From positions 24,951 to 88,950 of the forward strand of contig JAJXUD010000008.1 of NCBI GenBank assembly GCA_021783235.1: a stretch of 64,000 bases of DNA, given 5' to 3'. The notes beneath the pieces were generated by a model, which saw nothing but the letters and a program-made list of their open reading frames with translations, ran no database searches and was not told the origin of the DNA. This document shows, in pieces, positions 18,747 to 27,596 of the stretch. The translations under genes and the position numbers were made by a program. The DNA comes from Myxococcales bacterium. Lineage in GTDB: Bacteria > Myxococcota > Myxococcia > Myxococcales > JAKAPL01. Position 1 is the first letter of the stretch. Each line of letters opens with the position of its first letter.

Positions 18747-18755
18747 ACCATAGCA
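18747..18755 (-). promoter_or_regulatory. Extended -10 box before the DUF4175 gene
   Basis: TGCTATGGT on the minus strand, 10 nt before the ATG at 18736. No clear -35 at 16-18 nt. It matches the TGn-TAnnnT pattern seen at other genes here. Confidence 0.4.
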
Positions 18756-18803
18756 TCGTGTCTTTCTCCACCCGATCAAGGCTGCAATCGCGGAGCTGAA
18801 CGC

Positions 18804-18832
18804 TTGCGCGGTCGGGTTCGGGTCGTTAGCCT
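18804..18832 (+). promoter_or_regulatory. Putative promoter of the DUF1571 gene
   Basis: TTGCGC (18804-18809), 17 nt, TAGCCT (18827-18832), then 8 nt to the ATG at 18841. The -10 is weak (TA...T only) but the geometry equals that of the other proposed leaderless promoters. Confidence 0.3.
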
Positions 18833-18840
18833 CCTGGGCG

Positions 18841-19638
18841 ATGACGATTCTCGGCCTCGCCGTGCTCTGGGGGGCCCTGACCGCCCAGCCGGGTCTCCCT
18901 CCGCCACTCGATGCTCGGCTCGAAGGCTTCGTGGCCCTCGAGCCCTCGAAGCGGCGGGAACTCTTGAAGGATCTCCCGCGCGAAGAGATCGCCCGCGCGC
19001 TCGCCGACACCCCGGCAGACCGTCTCCTGCGGCTCGGACGCGAGGGGCTCTCGAGGCTTGGCATCTATCGAATTCGGCTCGTGAAGGAGGAGCGAGTCGG
19101 AGGAGATCTGTTGGGGCCTCAGACGATCGACGTGACCGTGCGCGAGACCCCATTCGCGGTCCGCGGGGAGGTCATTGCGGGTCCGTCGCGAGGCCGGCGC
19201 TTCCTCTATGACGCTCGGAGCCGGCCGGACCAGATCCGAGCGCGCGAGGCGGGCCTGCTCGGCGTCGTGGCCGTTTGGGTCGGGATCGACTCGTCCCTGA
19301 CCCGACGCGACACGAATCACCGCATCACCGATCTGGGTCTCGGTGGAATGTTGGCCCACCTCGAGCGGGACGATGCGGCGGCCAAGCCGTTCGGAGGGGA
19401 GCGGCGGAAGGACGAGGGATTTGGGGCCGCCGGCGCCTATTGCCTCACCTTCGAGGCTCCGCCTGGGGCCACCGGGCTCTACGCTCGGAGGGCCCGCCTC
19501 TGCATCGATCCCGCGGACGGCATCCTCCGAAGCATCGATGTCTGGGACGCCAAGGGTCTACTCGAGCGCTATCGGTTCGAGCTCGTGGGAGCGCGGCTCT
19601 CGCCTCCCCCCGACTTCTTCTCGGCGGATTCTTTCTGA
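18841..19638 (+). CDS. DUF1571 family exported protein
   Basis: 265 residues with a short N-terminal hydrophobic segment compatible with a signal peptide. The core (about 70-260) follows the DUF1571 pattern: YRIRLVKEERVGG, IDVTVRETPFAVRGE, then NHRITDLGLGGML and a C-terminal IDVWDAKGLLERYRFEL strand pair. This family resembles LolA-type lipid-binding folds; function has not been established. The ATG at 18841 lacks a Shine-Dalgarno and lies 8 nt from a weak -10. It is divergent from the DUF4175 gene and convergent with the S53 peptidase gene across an inverted repeat. Confidence 0.75.
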   Translation: MTILGLAVLWGALTAQPGLPPPLDARLEGFVALEPSKRRELLKDLPREEIARALADTPADRLLRLGREGLSRLGIYRIRLVKEERVGGDLLGPQTIDVTVRETPFAVRGEVIAGPSRGRRFLYDARSRPDQIRAREAGLLGVVAVWVGIDSSLTRRDTNHRITDLGLGGMLAHLERDDAAAKPFGGERRKDEGFGAAGAYCLTFEAPPGATGLYARRARLCIDPADGILRSIDVWDAKGLLERYRFELVGARLSPPPDFFSADSF

Positions 19639-19644
19639 GCAACT

Positions 19645-19712
19645 GTGGTGGGACCGGCCACGCCGGTCCCGTTCGTCGACGAACGAGGCCGGCGCGAGGC
19701 CGGCCCCACCAC
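19645..19712. repeat. REP-like long inverted repeat between convergent genes
   Basis: Outer arms GTGGTGGG and CCCACCAC enclose CCGGCC/GGCCGG segments and a perfect inner palindrome GTTCGTCGACGAAC. The whole can fold into a long GC-rich hairpin with a few mismatches. It sits 6 nt after the DUF1571 stop and 8 nt before the S53 stop, so it could end transcription from both sides, or be a copy of a dispersed REP/BIME-like element. Confidence 0.75.
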
Positions 19713-19720
19713 CAACTCTC

Positions 19721-21883
19721 TCAGGCCTTGCGGCGCCTGCTCGCCAGTGCGAGAAGGCCAAGCAGCCAGGCGAAACCGGCTGCGCCCCCGGGGCCGGTCG
19801 AACAGCCCTGGCCCTGTGCCGTGCCAGGAATCGGCGTGGGCGTCGCGTCGCTGATCGGCGCGGAGTCACTGCCGCCGGAGCTACTCCCCGATGCGACGGG
19901 CTGACCGCCAGAGCTACCGCTCGAGGTCGACGAGCCGCTGCCTCCGAAGCCTCCGAGACCTCCGCTCGAAGTGGAGCTCGAGCTGCTTCCGGAGCTCGAA
20001 GATCCGCCTCCCGAGCCGCCGAAACCCGATCCAGAAGTGGAGCCGGATCCGGGGCCAGCGGAGCTTCCGGAGCCGCTCGATCCGCCGGCGCCCGTGCTGC
20101 TGCCCCCTGAACTCGAGCTCACGCCGGTGTTGCCCGAGCTGCCGCTCGTTCCAACCGAACCCGACGATCCGCTGCTCGTGGTGGGGGTTCCAGACGACCC
20201 ACTGGAGGAGCCTCCCGAACTGCTCGAGCTGCTCGAGCCGCCGCTCGTCGAGCCCGAACCGGACGGCCAGGCGGTCACCAGCGCGGCGACGTCGAGCGTG
20301 CCCCAGCCGGTGACCAGGTCATAGCCCGGGCCGGCCGACTCGCCCTGGACGCCGTTGAAGCTGTTGTTGCCCGTTGTGATGTCGTGAAAGGGCCCCGTTC
20401 CGGACTGCTGCTGGGCCTGGCCGAGCTTGTAGATGATCGAGTGGATGTCGCCGAGCCGGGAGCCGATCCGCTCGGAGAGCGCAGCGAAGAAGCCGGCGGC
20501 AAGCGGGGAGGCGACGCTCGTGCCGCCCACCGGGTCGAGCTGCCCGGGGCTGCTCGAATCAACCCCGACACCCGGGCTCTCGGCCGCCATCAGCGCGAGG
20601 TCCGGAACGTCCCGCATCTGGTCGCTCGGGGTCGAGCCGGTCTGCCAGGAAGGCTTGGTGAACAGGGTGCTCACGCCACCACCGCCGGCGCCGCCGCCTG
20701 CCGAACTCTCGTTCCAGGCTGCCTCCGCCTGGTACTGACCAATCGCGCCGTTCTGGTCGAAGTTCGGGCTGCCCTGCATCATGGAGCCGCCCATCGCGAC
20801 GATCTCGGGAAACGCCGCCGGGAGGTCGACCGAGGCCCCCTGGCCGCCCTGACAGTCGTCGGCGCCGCTGTCGCCCGAAGCGGCGAACCAGGTCTGCCCC
20901 TCCGAGAGGCCCTGCTGGACGTACTGCTCGGTCGCCTGCGTGCTTCCCTGGAAGTTCGACTCACAGATGCCGAGGGAGATGCTGACGACGACCGCGTTCG
21001 AGAGCGTGCTCGCCGCGTAGTTGAGCCCGGTGGTGAAGACCTCGCTCGCCGGGGAGAGCACGAGGTTGATCGCGGAGGCGTTCGGAGCCCCGACGCTGTG
21101 CATCTGGACGTCCAGCTCGTACTCCATGTTGGCGCCCTGCTGGTCGTAGTCGCCGTTCGGGTTTGGCAGGGAGTCGGGCGTGTACTTCGCCGTCGCGTTC
21201 GAGACGTTCTGGTAGTAGTAGGCGACGTCCTGGGCGTTCGGCGGACCGCTCTGCTCCTGGGTGCCGATCACGGCGGTGACGAGCCCATTCGCTCCGTGTC
21301 CGGAGGAGAGCAGCGAGGACGAATCGTAGAAGTTGCGAAGGTCGTCCGCGCCGAGCGTGGGGCCGTTCGAGCCCTGGATGTAGTGCCGGAGGTGAATCCG
21401 CGTGTCGAGCCCGGCGATCTCGAGGATCCAAGGTGCGAGAGCCTCGGGCAACCGGGGGCTGCCCGAGAAGCTGCGGAATTGCCGCCCCTCCTCGATGGCT
21501 TCCCGTGGCTCGATCCCGAGCAGCCGCCGGACGTCACCCACCGTCCCGGTCGCGCCGAGGTAGATCTGGTTCGGCCAGCGCTCGACCTCGAACCCCGCGG
21601 TCGACAGCCACGCAGCCGCCCGGTCGTAAACATCGAGAGGGGCACCGAAGCGGGCGCCGAACTCCTCCGGGGTGAGCCACTGGTGGAACTCGGGCGATTC
21701 CGGATCCTGCAGGGCGGAGAGGAGCTGCCGCAGGCCCACCTCGTTCTGCACGCGGAGCGAGATGGCGAGGTGCGCGGGGAGATCGGCTGGAAGGACCGCG
21801 CCGAGCTCGGCCGGGGGGGCACCGTGGATCCAGCCGGGCGAGGCGGCGAGCGTCAGGAGAGAGAGGGCGAGGGTTGCCGGCAT
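19721..21883 (-). CDS. Secreted S53 (sedolisin/kumamolisin) peptidase with MYXO-CTERM-like tail
   Basis: 720 residues. A signal peptide is followed by a pro-kumamolisin activation domain (about 25-160) and an S53 catalytic domain. Catalytic elements visible are Glu and Asp in NMEYELDVQMHS, the oxyanion Asp region TWFAASGDSGADDC, and Ser in GGTSVASPLAAGF. After about residue 530 comes a roughly 150-residue Gly/Ser-rich linker, then GCSTGPGGAAGFAWLLG, a hydrophobic helix and a basic end (RRRKA), which fits the MYXO-CTERM sorting signal. Predicted to be an acid-type endopeptidase anchored at the cell surface. AAGGA precedes the ATG. Confidence 0.92.
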   Translation of the reverse strand: MPATLALSLLTLAASPGWIHGAPPAELGAVLPADLPAHLAISLRVQNEVGLRQLLSALQDPESPEFHQWLTPEEFGARFGAPLDVYDRAAAWLSTAGFEVERWPNQIYLGATGTVGDVRRLLGIEPREAIEEGRQFRSFSGSPRLPEALAPWILEIAGLDTRIHLRHYIQGSNGPTLGADDLRNFYDSSSLLSSGHGANGLVTAVIGTQEQSGPPNAQDVAYYYQNVSNATAKYTPDSLPNPNGDYDQQGANMEYELDVQMHSVGAPNASAINLVLSPASEVFTTGLNYAASTLSNAVVVSISLGICESNFQGSTQATEQYVQQGLSEGQTWFAASGDSGADDCQGGQGASVDLPAAFPEIVAMGGSMMQGSPNFDQNGAIGQYQAEAAWNESSAGGGAGGGGVSTLFTKPSWQTGSTPSDQMRDVPDLALMAAESPGVGVDSSSPGQLDPVGGTSVASPLAAGFFAALSERIGSRLGDIHSIIYKLGQAQQQSGTGPFHDITTGNNSFNGVQGESAGPGYDLVTGWGTLDVAALVTAWPSGSGSTSGGSSSSSSSGGSSSGSSGTPTTSSGSSGSVGTSGSSGNTGVSSSSGGSSTGAGGSSGSGSSAGPGSGSTSGSGFGGSGGGSSSSGSSSSSTSSGGLGGFGGSGSSTSSGSSGGQPVASGSSSGGSDSAPISDATPTPIPGTAQGQGCSTGPGGAAGFAWLLGLLALASRRRKA

Positions 21884-22265
21884 AGGCTGTCCTTTTTTTG
21901 GTCAGGCTGCGCCCGAACCGCGCCCATCGACAAGCAGAAATCAGGCCAACTACTTCCTGCTCGGAGGTGCGATGCCTTCTCGAGACATGCAACCAGTTGT
22001 TAATGCAGCCCATTGTGCCGCCGCCTGCGCCGGGAGCGCTCGGTGTACCAGAAGGCTCCGCGTTCAGTGGCTGTTGGCTACCCGAGCCGCGCCCGGTGCT
22101 CTTTTGCGAATGATCCACAATGAGTCCAGCTGGTTGACTTCTGTCTGAATCGTGGGCAGTCGTTAGGCCAGCCTCTAGACAGCTCCGCTGGCGGATTGGG
22201 CGATCGGGCTCGGATCCGGCCTCGCGGCGCTTGATCTGCCGGCCCATTGATGGTGGTGTTCCGCT
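21884..22265. other. Intergenic region between divergent S53 and DUF2079 genes
   Basis: 382 nt, visibly less GC-rich than its surroundings, with no convincing gene on either strand. It must carry the promoter of the S53 gene, whose ribosome binding site is AAAGGA just before 21883. It may also carry that of the DUF2079 gene: TTGACT near 22134 is the best -35-like hexamer but lacks a good -10. Short open frames exist but none has a start signal. Confidence 0.5.
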
Positions 22266-23912
22266 GTGCTCAGCCCTGGCGCGCTGACGGGGTCGCCGGC
22301 CCGCCGATCCATCGTCTACTGGGCCCTCTCCGCCGGGCTGGTGGCCTCTCTCGCCCCGCTCCTCGCCGGCCCGGGACGACTCGTCGCGCTGGTGGAGAAC
22401 GACCGCGGCCTCCCCTTCGCGCTCGCCGCGCTTCTCGCCGCGCTCGCGATCGGTGCCGGGGGGCTCCCGCTCGAGGAGATTCCCGTTGCGCGGGGGCTTC
22501 GCCTTCTCTGGCGCCGAGCCGAGGAGCATCCAGTGGCTTCGCTCGGGGTCGGGGTCGCGGCCGCTGCGACGCTCCTCGCGTTCGGGGCCCTGCGTCGCCA
22601 TGATGCGCTCCGGAGCTCGGCCTTCGACCTCGGAATCTTCGACCAGGTGGTCTGGGAGGTTTCGCACGGCCACGGCCTCCATTCGTCCCTCAAGGGTGGA
22701 TCGATCCTCGGGGATCACTTCGAGCCAGTTCTCTGGTTTCTCGGCCCCCTGGCGAGACTCTCGGCCGGCCCTTCGCCCCTGCTCTGGCTTCAAGCCGCCG
22801 CCCTCGCCTCCGCCGTCGTGCCGCTCCATCTGCTGGCCCACCGACGCTTCGGCGCTGGTCCGCTGCCGTGGGTCCTCTCGCTCGCGCTACTCCTCTATCT
22901 CCCGCTGCGCTCGATGGCGCTCCTCGACTTCCACCCGGAAGCCCTCGCGGTCCCGGCGCTCTTCTGGGCGTGCTTCGCCCTCGACGCTGGCGTCCCATGG
23001 CTGTTTTGGGCGGGGCTCGTGCTCGCGGCCCTCTGCAAGGAGAGCGGCTTCCTCGGGGCCTTCGGAGTCGGCGCCGCGGCCTGCTTCTCGGGCCATCGGC
23101 GCCAGGGGGCGCTCGCGATGGGGCTCTCCGGGGCAGGCTTTCTCCTCGTCGTCGGTTGGGTGATTCCCCATTTTCGGGGCGGCGCCAACGCCTACGTCGG
23201 CGAGCGATACGGCTACCTATCGGGGGGCAGCCTCGCGGGCCTCGTCGCTGCGCCGTTCGTCCACCCCTGGCTCTGCCTGCGTGGCCTCGTCTGGCCGCCC
23301 CGCAAGCTCGAGTACCTGGCGCGCCTCTTCGGCCCGCTCGCGCTGGCGCCCCTCTTTCGCCCGCGCTGGATCCTCGCCATGGCGCCGCTCCTCGCCATGA
23401 ACCTCCTCGCCGACTATCCGCTGAGCCAGTCGATCCACACGCAGTACAACGCGGAGCTCATCGCGCTCATCTTCGCCGCGTCCATCGACGGCCTCGCCTG
23501 GGGGCTCCCGCGGCTGCGGCTCTCCCCCGAGCACGCGAGTCTCGGGCTGCTCTGCCTCTCGCTCGCGCTCTATGGCAGCGGCGAGCCGTTCGAGCAGATC
23601 GGTACGCCCATTTCGCAGCGGGCCATCCGTATCGTCCGCTCGCTCGAATCGATCCCCGCGGACGCGGCGGTCGCCGCCCAGCTCGACCTCCTGCCTCACG
23701 TCGCGCACCGCGACCAGCTGACGCTACTCCCCGCGCTCGGGAGCGCCGAGTACGCGGCCTTCGATCTCGCACAGCCGCTACCCCGCTGGAACGGCACGGC
23801 CGAGGAGAACCAAGCGCTATTGGCGCGGCTGCTCGCGTCGGGCTGGAAGCGGATCGACGGCGGCGCCGGCGACGGCTACCTACTCCTTCGGCGCCCCCCC
23901 GCTCCTCCGTGA
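22266..23912 (+). CDS. DUF2079 polytopic membrane protein
   Basis: 548 residues with about 11 predicted membrane helices. The DUF2079 signature follows the first helices: FDLGIFDQVVWEVSHG and GGSILGDHFEPVLWFLGPL. These proteins resemble GT-C glycosyltransferases in topology and carry an acidic motif in the first external loop, but no activity is proven. GTG at 22266 is the first plausible start and no ribosome binding site is obvious. The stop overlaps the thiL start (GTGA), so the two are translationally coupled, an unusual pairing. Confidence 0.85.
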   Translation: MLSPGALTGSPARRSIVYWALSAGLVASLAPLLAGPGRLVALVENDRGLPFALAALLAALAIGAGGLPLEEIPVARGLRLLWRRAEEHPVASLGVGVAAAATLLAFGALRRHDALRSSAFDLGIFDQVVWEVSHGHGLHSSLKGGSILGDHFEPVLWFLGPLARLSAGPSPLLWLQAAALASAVVPLHLLAHRRFGAGPLPWVLSLALLLYLPLRSMALLDFHPEALAVPALFWACFALDAGVPWLFWAGLVLAALCKESGFLGAFGVGAAACFSGHRRQGALAMGLSGAGFLLVVGWVIPHFRGGANAYVGERYGYLSGGSLAGLVAAPFVHPWLCLRGLVWPPRKLEYLARLFGPLALAPLFRPRWILAMAPLLAMNLLADYPLSQSIHTQYNAELIALIFAASIDGLAWGLPRLRLSPEHASLGLLCLSLALYGSGEPFEQIGTPISQRAIRIVRSLESIPADAAVAAQLDLLPHVAHRDQLTLLPALGSAEYAAFDLAQPLPRWNGTAEENQALLARLLASGWKRIDGGAGDGYLLLRRPPAPP

Positions 23913-24850
23913 CCAGCGAGTTCGAGCTCATCGACGCGTTCGTCGGCGCGCTACCCCACGAGGGGGCAGGGATGCCGCTCGGTCCGGGCGACGACGCCGC
24001 GCTCCTGCGGGCGTCCCGGGGCCACGACCTGTGCGCGACCGTCGACGAGGTGCGGGAGGGGGTCCACTTCACCCGTCGCTTCTCGCTCGAGGACATCGGT
24101 CACAAGGCGCTCGCGGTCAACCTCTCGGATCTCGCTGCCATGGGCGCCCGGCCGCGCTGGTTTCTCTGCGCGCTCGAGCTCCCGCATGGGAGCGATCGAC
24201 GGTCGATCGTCCGGATCGCGGCGGGAATGATGAGCCTCGCGGGCGAGCACGGCTGCCTGCTCGCTGGCGGCAACCTCTGCCGCGGCCCCGGGATCGCGAT
24301 CACCGTGACCGCGCTCGGCGAGGTGCCGCGCGGGCGCGCGCTGCGGCGAGACGGCCTGCGGCCGGGCGATCTCTTGGCCGTGACGGGCGCGCTCGGTGGG
24401 GCCGCGCTCGGGCTGCAGCGGCTCTCGCGCGGGGGCGGCCGAGCCGGGGCGCTTCGGCAGCTCCGTCCCGCGCCCCGCGTCCGGGCCGGGCTTTCCGCCC
24501 GAGGCCTCGCGAGCGCTGCCATCGACGTCTCGGATGGCCTGCTCCAGGATCTGGGCCACCTGTGCGAGCGGTCCGGTTGCGGCGCCGAGGTCGATCCCTC
24601 GCGCCTGCCGCTCGATCCCGCACTGCGCGGCCGTCCGGACGGTCTCGCGCTCGCCCTCGGCGGGGGCGAGGACTACGAGCTCATCCTCGGCGTCCCCCCG
24701 CGCCGGTTTCCGCTCTTGCGGCGGCGGATCGAGCGCGCTGGCGTGCCGCTGACCGTCATCGGCGAGGCCACGCGCCGGCCCGGGCTCCGGCTGCTCGGGG
24801 CCGGGGGGGCGCCCGCTCTCCCGGCCGTCCGTGGCTTCCGCCACTTCTGA
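23909..24850 (+). CDS. thiL: Thiamine-monophosphate kinase
   Basis: Phosphorylates thiamine phosphate to thiamine diphosphate. 313 residues. Family motifs are in order: FELIDAF, GPGDDAAL, TVDEVREGVHF, GHKALAVNLSDLAAMGA, AAIDVSDGLLQDLGH and LALGGGEDYELIL. At the usual metal-binding GGD(T) position this protein reads GGNLCRG, with Asn for Asp. Otherwise the length and order are standard. The GTG start at 23909 overlaps the DUF2079 stop. Its own stop TGA overlaps the promoter box of dacB. Confidence 0.93.
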   Translation: MTSEFELIDAFVGALPHEGAGMPLGPGDDAALLRASRGHDLCATVDEVREGVHFTRRFSLEDIGHKALAVNLSDLAAMGARPRWFLCALELPHGSDRRSIVRIAAGMMSLAGEHGCLLAGGNLCRGPGIAITVTALGEVPRGRALRRDGLRPGDLLAVTGALGGAALGLQRLSRGGGRAGALRQLRPAPRVRAGLSARGLASAAIDVSDGLLQDLGHLCERSGCGAEVDPSRLPLDPALRGRPDGLALALGGGEDYELILGVPPRRFPLLRRRIERAGVPLTVIGEATRRPGLRLLGAGGAPALPAVRGFRHF

Positions 24851-24856
24851 TATTCT
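24848..24856 (+). promoter_or_regulatory. Extended -10 box of dacB overlapping the thiL stop
   Basis: TGATATTCT, where TGA is also the thiL stop codon. TATTCT ends 9 nt before the dacB ATG and no Shine-Dalgarno is present, so a leaderless dacB message is predicted. Confidence 0.5.
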
Positions 24857-24865
24857 CCCGCTCCC

Positions 24866-26998
24866 ATGCCGCCCGCCCTCGCCCTCGCCGTCCTCGCCCT
24901 CGCCGCCACGCCGAGTCTCCCCGCCGAGCTCGGCGAACTCGTCCGCGACGGCCCTCTCGGCCATAGCCACAGCGGCATCGAGGTCTATTCGCTCGACGAC
25001 CACCGACCCGTCTTCGCCTCCCACGAGCACGACCTTCTGAACCCGGCCTCCAACACCAAGATCTTCACGAGCGCCTCGGCGCTCTTCCGGCTGGGGCCCG
25101 ACTACCGCTGGGTCACCGAGATCTACCTCGACGCTCCGCTTCGCCGCGGTGCGGAGCGCGGCAACCTGACGATCCGCGGCAAGGGCGATCCCACCCTCGT
25201 CACCGAGCGGCTCTGGGAGATCGCGGGCGAGCTCGCGCACCAGGGGCTGCGCGAGGTCCACGGAGATCTCGTCCTCGACGACTCCTACTTCGACGGCGTC
25301 ACCGATGGCCCAGGCTGGGATCAAGAGCGGACCGACCGCGCTTACCTCGCCCCGATCAGCGCGCTCGCCGCGAACTGGGGCAGCTTCGCGATCTACGTCT
25401 CGCCGGGCGAGGGGAGCGGCGCGAAGGCCCGCGTCGAGCTCGATCCGATGAGCCCGTTCTTCAAGCTCGAGTCCGAGGTGACGACCGGCGGCCGCTCGCG
25501 CCACCTCGTCACCAGCGGCTATGCGGCCCGCGATGGCTACCACGTTCGGGTGCGGGGTCGCATTCCAGCCGGGGCCGCCACCGCCGCGCTCTGGCGTCGC
25601 GTTGGCGACCCGACGCTCTACACGGGCGAGACGTTCAAGGCCCTCCTCGCGCAGCGGGGGATCCGCGTGACCGGCCGGGTGCGGCGGGGCCGGCTGCGCG
25701 ATTCGGCGCGGCTCTTCTACGCGGCCGAGAGCGACTCGCTCGACATCGTACTCAAGCGGCTCAACAAGCAGAGCTCGAACTTCGTCGCCGAGATGCTTCT
25801 CAAGACTCTCGCCGCCGAGGTCAAGGGCGTCCCCGGGACCTGGCCCAACGGCGTCGAGGTCGTCGCCGACTTTCTCGAACGGGAGATCGGCATCCCGCGG
25901 GGAAGCTACGTCATGAAGAACGGCAGCGGCCTCAACGACGTGAACCGCTTCTCGGCCGATCAGGTCGTCCGGGTGCTCTCCTACGTCTACGATCGCATGT
26001 CGCTCGCGCCCGAGCTCGTCTCGTCCTTGCCCATCGCCGGCAAGGACGGGACCGTCCGTTTCCGAATGGAGGACACCCCCGCTGCCGGCCGGGTGCGCGT
26101 CAAGACCGGAACGCTCGAGGACGTCACCGCGCTCTCCGGCTACGCCGTGAGCCTCGGCGGGGAGCACTTCGCCTTCTCCGTGCTCGTCAACGACTTCCCC
26201 TCCTCGCTGCGCCGCGCCATCGCCGCCGAGGACGCCTTCGCCGTCGAGCTCGCCTCGGCGGGGGCCAGCGACGCGAGCGCTCTCGGGAAGGCCGAGTTGC
26301 CCGGCGATCCGGGCGCGGCGCGTGCCCGAGCCCAGACCTACCTCGCTCTCTCTCGCGCGCAGGATCCATCGGCGGCCCCGCGCCTGCGGGCGGCCGTTCG
26401 AACCGAGCGGCTCCCGGCGCTGCGCGCGCTCGCGGCCGCGGCGCTCTATGAGTCGTCGCCCGACGACCCCGAGGCGGTCGAGGCGCTCGTGGACACGCTG
26501 CCCTCGACCTCCGTCGATCTCGGCGGCTTGCTCTCGCTCTCTCAGCAAGCCGGCGAGCCTGCCCCGCTCGTCGCCGCGCTCGTCGACCTCGCGAGCGACG
26601 GCGACCCGCAGGGACTCGCGGGGTTGCTCGGCCTCGCGAGTCTCGAGCCACCGGCCGGGGCCGGGAGCGCCTACGCGGATTCCTTGAGCCACGGCCTCGC
26701 CGACGTCGCCTTCCAGGCGCCGCAAGAGCTGCTCGAGGCGCTCGCCGGCGCGCCGAGCGCCGAGGCGGAGCATTTGGTCGGACAGCTCGCGAAGGGGCTC
26801 GTCCAGAATCCCCAGGCCGACGTGCGCTTCGGCGAAGCGCTCGTCGAGGCCTCTCAGGCTCCGACCGAGGTGGGCAACGTCGCGAAGCGGGTCCAGGCGG
26901 CGCTTGCCCAGGCCCGCAGCGCCGCCACCCTGCGCAACGTCGAGAACTCCGCCGTCCCCCGCGTCGACAAGCCGAGCGCCCCCCGCGCGGGGGGCTGA
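24866..26998 (+). CDS. dacB: D-Ala-D-Ala carboxypeptidase/endopeptidase (PBP4, S13) with long C-terminal extension
   Basis: Periplasmic penicillin-binding protein that trims or opens peptidoglycan cross-links. 710 residues with signal peptide. The three penicillin-binding motifs are Ser62-Asn-Thr-Lys65, Ser303-Ser-Asn305 and Lys413-Thr-Gly415, with the large S13 insertion between the first two. The usual enzyme ends near residue 470. Here an additional roughly 240 residues, Ala/Leu/Glu-rich and helical with repeating DP...AL patterns, follow and may be HEAT-like. The extension has no motif I recognise. It lies 15 nt after thiL with its own extended -10 box. Confidence 0.92.
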   Translation: MPPALALAVLALAATPSLPAELGELVRDGPLGHSHSGIEVYSLDDHRPVFASHEHDLLNPASNTKIFTSASALFRLGPDYRWVTEIYLDAPLRRGAERGNLTIRGKGDPTLVTERLWEIAGELAHQGLREVHGDLVLDDSYFDGVTDGPGWDQERTDRAYLAPISALAANWGSFAIYVSPGEGSGAKARVELDPMSPFFKLESEVTTGGRSRHLVTSGYAARDGYHVRVRGRIPAGAATAALWRRVGDPTLYTGETFKALLAQRGIRVTGRVRRGRLRDSARLFYAAESDSLDIVLKRLNKQSSNFVAEMLLKTLAAEVKGVPGTWPNGVEVVADFLEREIGIPRGSYVMKNGSGLNDVNRFSADQVVRVLSYVYDRMSLAPELVSSLPIAGKDGTVRFRMEDTPAAGRVRVKTGTLEDVTALSGYAVSLGGEHFAFSVLVNDFPSSLRRAIAAEDAFAVELASAGASDASALGKAELPGDPGAARARAQTYLALSRAQDPSAAPRLRAAVRTERLPALRALAAAALYESSPDDPEAVEALVDTLPSTSVDLGGLLSLSQQAGEPAPLVAALVDLASDGDPQGLAGLLGLASLEPPAGAGSAYADSLSHGLADVAFQAPQELLEALAGAPSAEAEHLVGQLAKGLVQNPQADVRFGEALVEASQAPTEVGNVAKRVQAALAQARSAATLRNVENSAVPRVDKPSAPRAGG

Positions 26999-27031
26999 CG
27001 GCGGGGCGGGCTGTTGGGCGTCAGTCGAGTT

Positions 27032-27040
27032 TGCTAAGGT
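27032..27040 (+). promoter_or_regulatory. Extended -10 box of ssb
   Basis: TGCTAAGGT, about 30 nt before the ssb ATG. A TTGGGC hexamer 15 nt further upstream is a poor -35. Confidence 0.4.
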
Positions 27041-27071
27041 CCCCGTCGCAATCTTCGTAAGGAGCAGAACC

Positions 27072-27539
27072 ATGGCCGGCAGCGGTGTGAACAAGGTGAT
27101 CCTCATCGGCAACCTCGGGGCCAACCCCGAGCTGCGCTACACGCCCGGCGGCCAGGCCGTGGCCAACTTTCGCATCGCCACGAACGAAAAGTGGACCGAC
27201 AAGTCGGGCCAGTCGCAGGAGCGGACCGAGTGGCACCGCATCGTCGTCTGGGGGAAGCTCGCCGAGCTCTGCAATCAGTATCTGCAGAAGGGGCGGCAGG
27301 TGTACGTCGAGGGGCGGCTCCAGACTCGCGAGTGGACCGACAAGGAGAACCACAAGAACTACACGACCGAGGTGGTCGCCCAGCAGGTCACCTTCCTCGG
27401 CGGCCGCGACGGCGCCGGCGCCGGCGCCGGCGGCCCGCGGGGTCGCGGCGAGGCCTCTCCGGACGACGGTTTCGGCCCGCCTCCGCCCGAGATGGGCGGA
27501 GAAGGCCCCGGTCCTTCCTCGGACGACGTCCCCTTCTGA
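27072..27539 (+). CDS. ssb: Single-stranded DNA-binding protein
   Basis: 155 residues. An OB-fold occupies residues 1-110 ([47 protein letters not shown]), followed by a Gly/Pro-rich flexible tail and the conserved acidic tip SSDDVPF, which docks repair and replication partners. The ATG at 27072 has AAGGAG 6-7 nt upstream; earlier in-frame starts lack this. Standard bacterial SSB, essential in replication and recombination. Confidence 0.96.
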   Translation: MAGSGVNKVILIGNLGANPELRYTPGGQAVANFRIATNEKWTDKSGQSQERTEWHRIVVWGKLAELCNQYLQKGRQVYVEGRLQTREWTDKENHKNYTTEVVAQQVTFLGGRDGAGAGAGGPRGRGEASPDDGFGPPPPEMGGEGPGPSSDDVPF

Positions 27540-27550
27540 GCCCCGGGTCG

Positions 27551-27574
27551 CTGAAGCGGCGACGACTGCTTCAG
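27551..27574. promoter_or_regulatory. Inverted repeat between ssb and the chemosensory operon
   Basis: CTGAAGC and GCTTCAG (7-nt perfect arms, 10-nt spacer) lie 12 nt after the ssb stop and directly upstream of the MCP promoter box. There is no T-run, so an operator is as likely as a terminator. Confidence 0.4.
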
Positions 27575-27580
27575 AGAACC

Positions 27581-27589
27581 TGCTAGGAT
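27581..27589 (+). promoter_or_regulatory. Extended -10 box of the chemosensory operon
   Basis: TGCTAGGAT, ending 7 nt before the ATG at 27597. It overlaps an alternative ATG at 27588, which argues for the downstream start. Confidence 0.4.
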
Positions 27590-27596
27590 GGGGGAG

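Noticed and set aside
23951..27124. 1057-codon minus-strand open frame opposite thiL, dacB and ssb
   Set aside because: High-GC shadow without family motifs; the plus-strand genes are unambiguous.
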